Origin: Bacteroidia bacterium
GTDB lineage: Bacteria; Bacteroidota; Bacteroidia; SXHM01
Direction: 5' to 3'
Assembly (NCBI GenBank): GCA_022072225.1
Contig: JAJVIC010000010.1
Location: forward strand, 310,001-374,000
DNA length: 64,000 nucleotides
This document shows, in pieces, positions 60,051 through 64,000 of this stretch. The notes under the pieces are model-generated. The model had not been told where the DNA came from. It did not search any database and was given only the letters and a program-made list of their open reading frames with translations. The position numbers were made by a program, and so were the translations under genes. Each line of letters begins with the position of its first letter. The stretch's first letter is position 1.

Positions 60051-61004
60051 GTGCAAAAGAAATTCCCGCGCCCGCTGTTAATTTTCTACATTCTGGTAGC
60101 CTATGTCTTCATTCAGTTTTGCTGGTGGGCCTATAGTTTGGTACAACTCAATTCAGAAATTTATGAATTGAAACTGGAGATATTGAAACTGGCGCACGAG
60201 GGCAGTCCTGAAATTTTAATTGAAAAAGGCAAACTTGACCAAAAGCTCTATTCGCGTATCTGGATGGTGCTGGGCGAGGGAAGTGTATTTTTTATTTTGC
60301 TTGCCATAGGTGTATGGCAAACGCTGCGCAGTTTTCGCAAAGAAGTTTCGCTGGCACGTCAGCAGAAGAATTTTTTACTGGCGGTAACGCACGAATTAAA
60401 ATCACCGATTGCGTCAGCAAAATTGTATTTGCAAACCTTACAAAAAAGAGAACTTGACCGCGAAAAACAAAATGAAATTCTTGCCAAAGCCATTGCCGAT
60501 ACTGACCGTTTGGGCAGTTTGGTTGATAATCTTTTGCTCGCCACCAAAATAGACCGCAGCGATTATATGCTGCATTTTGAAGAACTGAATTTATCGGATT
60601 TAGTAACACAAATTGTAGCAACACATCCTGAAAAAAAACGCATAAAAACCGAAATTCAACAAAGTATAAAAATGCACGCAGATAAATTGGCGCTCACTTC
60701 CATTGTTCTAAACCTGCTCGAAAATGCGCTGAAATATTCGGAACAGAACATAGCAGTAAAGTTGCAGCGCGATAAAACTATTTTGCTGAGCGTAATTGAT
60801 TCCGGTCCCGGAATTCCTGACGAAGAAAAACAAAAAGTGTTTGAAAAATTTTACCGCATCGGCAATGAAGATACACGCAAATCAAAAGGAACAGGCTTGG
60901 GATTATACATCGTAAAAAACCTTGCAGAACGCCACAACGGAGCCATTTATATTCGCAATAACCAACCCAACGGCAGCATTTTTGAAATAGAATTTTTGGC
61001 CTGA
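60051..61004 (+). CDS. Sensor histidine kinase (orphan)
   Basis: A 317-residue membrane kinase. Two TM helices (about residues 8-30 and 70-92) flank a short periplasmic loop with no recognisable sensor domain. The HisKA box (LAVTHELKSPIASAKLYLQTL, minus end residues) carries the phosphorylated His. The ATPase domain shows ENALKYS (N box), DSGPGIP (G1) and GTGLGLYI (G2). It starts with GTG at 60051. No response regulator is adjacent, so the partner must be encoded elsewhere. The topA gene lies 123 bases downstream. Confidence 0.87.
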   Translation: MQKKFPRPLLIFYILVAYVFIQFCWWAYSLVQLNSEIYELKLEILKLAHEGSPEILIEKGKLDQKLYSRIWMVLGEGSVFFILLAIGVWQTLRSFRKEVSLARQQKNFLLAVTHELKSPIASAKLYLQTLQKRELDREKQNEILAKAIADTDRLGSLVDNLLLATKIDRSDYMLHFEELNLSDLVTQIVATHPEKKRIKTEIQQSIKMHADKLALTSIVLNLLENALKYSEQNIAVKLQRDKTILLSVIDSGPGIPDEEKQKVFEKFYRIGNEDTRKSKGTGLGLYIVKNLAERHNGAIYIRNNQPNGSIFEIEFLA

Positions 61005-61061
61005 GATATGCGCCAATCGCTTCAGTCAGTATCATCCGCACTCAATCGTTTTTAAATAAGA

Positions 61062-61094
61062 TTTGGTTTATAAAAATCTAAATGCTTTTCTTTG
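61062..61094 (+). promoter_or_regulatory. Candidate promoter of topA
   Basis: A -33 TTTG (61062-61065) and a -7-like TTTCTTTG (61087-61094, one mismatch to TAnnTTTG) are 21 bases apart. The start codon follows 33 bases later. Confidence 0.45.
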
Positions 61095-61127
61095 CACCCT
61101 CCAAAAAATTAAGACCGAAAACTGTTT

Positions 61128-63455
61128 ATGGCTAAAAATCTTGTCATCGTTGAGTCGCCTGCCAAGGCAAAAACAATTGAGGGTTACCTCGGAAAAGATT
61201 ATTTAGTTAAATCAAGTTTCGGACATATTCGCGACCTTCCGAAAAAGGGCCTTAATGTAGACATCGCAAATAAGTTTGCACCAACCTATGAAGTACCTGC
61301 CGATAAGAAGGCCGTAGTAAGTGAGCTAAAAAAATTAAGTAAAGATGCTGAAGTAGTTTGGTTGGCATCCGATGAAGACCGGGAAGGAGAAGCCATTTCA
61401 TGGCACTTATTTGAAGCTCTGAAATTAGACGAGAAAAAAACGAAACGAATCGTTTTTCACGAAATAACCAAGCCTGCAATCTTAAAAGCAATTGAAAACC
61501 CGCGCAAGATTGATATCAATCTGGTAAACGCCCAACAGGCACGAAGAATACTCGACCGCTTGGTAGGTTTTGAACTTTCACCAATACTTTGGAAAAAAGT
61601 AAAACCAAGTCTTTCTGCAGGTCGCGTGCAAAGCGTTGCAGTACGTTTAATAGTAGAGCGCGAACGCGAAATCATAAATTTTAAAGCCGAATCGTTTTAC
61701 CGTGTAGTTGCACTTTTTGAAATCAACAAAGACGGAAAAAAGGCGCAGGTAAAAGCCGAACTTTCAAAAAAATACAAGACTAAAGAAGAAGCGCAGAAAT
61801 TTTTAGAAGCCTGCTCAACTTCAGAATTTACGGTGGAGGACTTGGAGAAAAAACCTTCAAAGAAAAGCCCCTCAGCCCCTTTCACAACTTCTACTTTGCA
61901 ACAGGAAGCCAGCCGTAAGTTAGGGTTTTCGGTTTCGCGCACCATGACAGTGGCGCAGAAATTATACGAGTCAGGAAAAATAACTTACATGAGAACCGAC
62001 TCGGTAAACCTTTCCGAAACCGCATTGCAGGCTGCTGAAAAAGAAATCACCCGTTCATTCGGCAAAGAGTATGTGAACATTAAACAATACACCTCTACTG
62101 CAAAAGGTGCACAGGAGGCCCACGAAGCCATTCGCCCAACCTATATGGAAAACCGTGAAGCGGGTGCAGACAATTCTGAGCAGCGTTTGTATGATTTGAT
62201 TTGGAAACGCACCATTGCATCGCAAATGGCAAATGCAGAATTGGAAAAGACTACAGTTACAATCGGGGTTTCCAATTCATCCGAAAAATTAGTTGCAAAG
62301 GGTGAGGTTATAAAATTTGACGGTTTCCTTAAAGTATATATGGAAAGCACGGACGAAGAACCCGAAGATAATGATGAAGGTATGTTGCCGCCAATGCAAA
62401 AAGGTCAAAAACTCGACCTGAATGAAATTACCGCAACACAAAGGTTCACGCAGCATCCGCCACGTTATACCGAGGCAAGTTTGGTAAAAAAATTAGAAGA
62501 GCAGGGTATAGGACGGCCATCAACTTATGCGCCAACTATCTCTACAATTCAAAATCGCGGATACGTTGTTAAAGAAGAGCGTGAAGGAACTCCAAGAGCA
62601 TACGCTCAATTGGTTCTGAAAGACAAAAAGATTGTTGAAAAACAATTATCTGAAAATACAGGCGCAGAAAAATCAAAACTTTTTCCAACTGACATTGGAA
62701 TGGTGGTTAATGATTTTCTGGTTGATAATTTTGCCAACGTGCTTGATTATGGATTTACGGCAGAAGTAGAAAAAGAATTTGACGAAATTGCTGAAGGCAA
62801 ACTGGAATGGACTAAAATGATAAATGATTTTTACAAACCATTTCATAAAACCACAGTTGATACAACTGAAAATTCTGAGCGTGCTTCGGGTGAACGTTTA
62901 CTCGGTGTTGATCCGGTAAGCGGCAAAAATGTTTACGTAAGAATAGGAAGATTTGGTCCGATGGCACAGATTGGTGAGACAACTGAAGAAGGCGAGAAAC
63001 CTAAATTCTCCAGTCTTAAAAAAGAACAACGTTTGGAAGCCGTAACATTGGAAGAGGCATTGGAATTATTCAAACTACCACGCACTGTTGGCGAATTTGA
63101 AGGCAAAGAGATGGTAGTTAGTGCAGGGCGTTTTGGTCCTTATATTAAACACGACAATAAATTTATTTCTTTACCCAAAACAGAAGACCCGCTAACCATT
63201 ACAGGTGAAACTGCCGCAGAACTTATACAAGCCAAACGCAAAGCCGACAGCGAAAAACTGATTAAATCTTTTGCTGAAAATCCCGAAGTGCAGGTATTAA
63301 ACGGGCGTTGGGGACCTTACATTGTAGTTGGTAAAAAAAATGTAAAGATTCCGAAAGGAAAGGAAGCCGCATCTCTAACATTAGAAGAATGCCTTAAACT
63401 TGCAGCCGAAGCACCCGACAAGCCCGCGCGAGGAAAATTCAGGAAGAAATCATGA
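61128..63455 (+). CDS. topA: DNA topoisomerase I
   Basis: It relaxes negative supercoils through a covalent 5'-phosphotyrosine link. The 775-residue protein starts with the Toprim domain (LVIVESPAKAKTIEGYLGKD, DEDREGEAISWH) and continues with the catalytic core (AQQARRILDRLVGF, SLSAGRVQSVA, KITYMRTDSVNLS with the active Tyr, EEQGIGRPSTYAPTI). Three C-terminal repeats with GRFGPM, GRFGPY and GRWGPY follow; the Cys zinc ribbons of the E. coli enzyme are absent. A basic tail (KPARGKFRKKS) ends it. Confidence 0.97.
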   Translation: MAKNLVIVESPAKAKTIEGYLGKDYLVKSSFGHIRDLPKKGLNVDIANKFAPTYEVPADKKAVVSELKKLSKDAEVVWLASDEDREGEAISWHLFEALKLDEKKTKRIVFHEITKPAILKAIENPRKIDINLVNAQQARRILDRLVGFELSPILWKKVKPSLSAGRVQSVAVRLIVEREREIINFKAESFYRVVALFEINKDGKKAQVKAELSKKYKTKEEAQKFLEACSTSEFTVEDLEKKPSKKSPSAPFTTSTLQQEASRKLGFSVSRTMTVAQKLYESGKITYMRTDSVNLSETALQAAEKEITRSFGKEYVNIKQYTSTAKGAQEAHEAIRPTYMENREAGADNSEQRLYDLIWKRTIASQMANAELEKTTVTIGVSNSSEKLVAKGEVIKFDGFLKVYMESTDEEPEDNDEGMLPPMQKGQKLDLNEITATQRFTQHPPRYTEASLVKKLEEQGIGRPSTYAPTISTIQNRGYVVKEEREGTPRAYAQLVLKDKKIVEKQLSENTGAEKSKLFPTDIGMVVNDFLVDNFANVLDYGFTAEVEKEFDEIAEGKLEWTKMINDFYKPFHKTTVDTTENSERASGERLLGVDPVSGKNVYVRIGRFGPMAQIGETTEEGEKPKFSSLKKEQRLEAVTLEEALELFKLPRTVGEFEGKEMVVSAGRFGPYIKHDNKFISLPKTEDPLTITGETAAELIQAKRKADSEKLIKSFAENPEVQVLNGRWGPYIVVGKKNVKIPKGKEAASLTLEECLKLAAEAPDKPARGKFRKKS

Positions 63456-63535
63456 TTACAGATTGATAATTGTTAATTGATGATTGAAACAACATCTATT
63501 TTAAAAATCAACAATTAAAAATTAAACATTTTAAT

Positions 63536-64000
63536 ATGGACATTTCTATCTTCTTTGAACCTGCAAACCTTGGTGAAATTACTTTTCAGGCAAATACCAT
63601 TGGAGAAAAAATTGTCTGTTATTCAGAAAAAGGAAATTTTCCGGAATTAGAAAACACTGATATTGTTATTATCGGAGTAAATGAGGACCGCAAAGCTTTT
63701 AACAACAAAGGCTGTGCAGAAGCTCCGGATTTTGTACGTAAAAAACTATACAAGCTTTACCGTGGTGACCATGCTCTGCGACTTATTGACCTTGGTAATA
63801 TTCAAAAAGGAAATACGATAGAAGATACTTATTTTGCGCTGAGTTCAGTAGTTGGTTTTCTGGCAAGAAAAAAAATAGTAACCATAATCATAGGAGGTAG
63901 TCAGGATTTAACTTATGCTAATTATTGCGCTTACCGAGATATAGAACAAATGGTAAACATTGTTGCGGTTGATTGCTCATTTGACATGGGAGAAATAGAC
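63536..64000 (+). CDS. Arginase/formimidoylglutamase-family protein (3' truncated)
   Basis: The frame starts at ATG 63536 and is open to the window end; 155 codons are visible. The ureohydrolase fold is recognisable (TDIVIIGVNEDRKAFNNKGC, APDFVRKKLYKLY). Where arginases have the metal motif GGDH, this has GGSQDLT; where they have DAHxD, this has VDCSFD. Two usual metal ligands are thus replaced or shifted, which is common in the bacteroidete 'formimidoylglutamase' branch but makes activity uncertain. It follows topA by 80 bases. Confidence 0.82.
   Translation, partial: MDISIFFEPANLGEITFQANTIGEKIVCYSEKGNFPELENTDIVIIGVNEDRKAFNNKGCAEAPDFVRKKLYKLYRGDHALRLIDLGNIQKGNTIEDTYFALSSVVGFLARKKIVTIIIGGSQDLTYANYCAYRDIEQMVNIVAVDCSFDMGEID

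Noticed and set aside
1-64000. tRNA, rRNA, CRISPR arrays, prophage, insertion sequences
   Set aside because: No cloverleaf with a CCA end, direct-repeat/spacer array, transposase or phage structural operon was found by reading; the tail-fibre-like proteins have signal peptides and no other phage genes.

Overview
The window is chromosomal DNA of a member of the Bacteroidota, probably a free-living, aerobic, non-pathogenic lineage. Evidence seen directly: TAnnTTTG-type -7 promoter elements and few Shine-Dalgarno sequences, secreted proteins with type IX secretion (T9SS) C-terminal sorting domains, a TonB-dependent receptor with an N-terminal carboxypeptidase-regulatory-like domain, and a propeller/SpoIIE signalling protein. 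WbqC, DUF2723, the short bacteroidete-style homogentisate dioxygenase and the topA/formimidoylglutamase-like pair fit the same phylum. The two oxygen-dependent tyrosine catabolism enzymes and the photolyase argue for an aerobic, light-exposed life. No rRNA, tRNA, CRISPR array, prophage or transposase was found.

Layout. 1-2.8 kb: a light-response locus with a CarH/LitR-like B12-binding MerR regulator (cut by the window start), an ECF sigma factor and a DNA photolyase. 2.8-8.5 kb: minus-strand NAD synthetase, glutamate dehydrogenase and a TonB-dependent receptor. 8.7-12 kb: a 46-residue membrane protein missed by size filters, a DUF4926/DUF6883 pair, a CocE-like hydrolase, a heptanucleotide repeat and a TPR protein. 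12-15 kb: a mirror-symmetric 21-bp repeat array, then a PKD-repeat T9SS cargo protein. 15-31 kb: mostly conserved genes (sugar-phosphate transferase, hppD-hmgA, M28 peptidase, a ParE-type toxin-antitoxin pair, rsmI, deacetylase, DUF2723, radA, penicillin acylase-like enzyme, esterase). 31-36.5 kb: a three-gene signalling operon (exported protein of unknown family, propeller-SpoIIE phosphatase, TPR protein). 36.5-45.5 kb: a T9SS-exported deiminase, then core genes (wbqC-like, dapD, GT9, tsaC-like, cca, pRiA4b-like, miaA, deoxyhypusine synthase-like). 45.5-50.3 kb: an accessory island with a DUF433/DUF5615 pair, dispersed promoter-bearing repeats, small unknown genes, two paralogous helical proteins and a second mirror-symmetric 21-bp array. 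50.4-58.9 kb: two giant exported tail-fibre-like proteins that share an upstream sequence block. 59-64 kb: a repeat protein, a histidine kinase, topA and the start of an arginase-family gene.

The most unusual structure is a pair of 21-bp tandem-repeat arrays (12071-12296 and 49318-49580). They have little sequence in common but the same design: units run in one direction, then flip and run back, with the order of unit types mirrored around the centre, so the array could form a long cruciform or RNA hairpin with regularly spaced internal loops. The second array has a perfect 38-bp palindrome at its centre and lies between two paralogous genes of unknown family, one carrying an in-frame amber codon at a position where the other has leucine. 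I do not recognise this combination as a described system.
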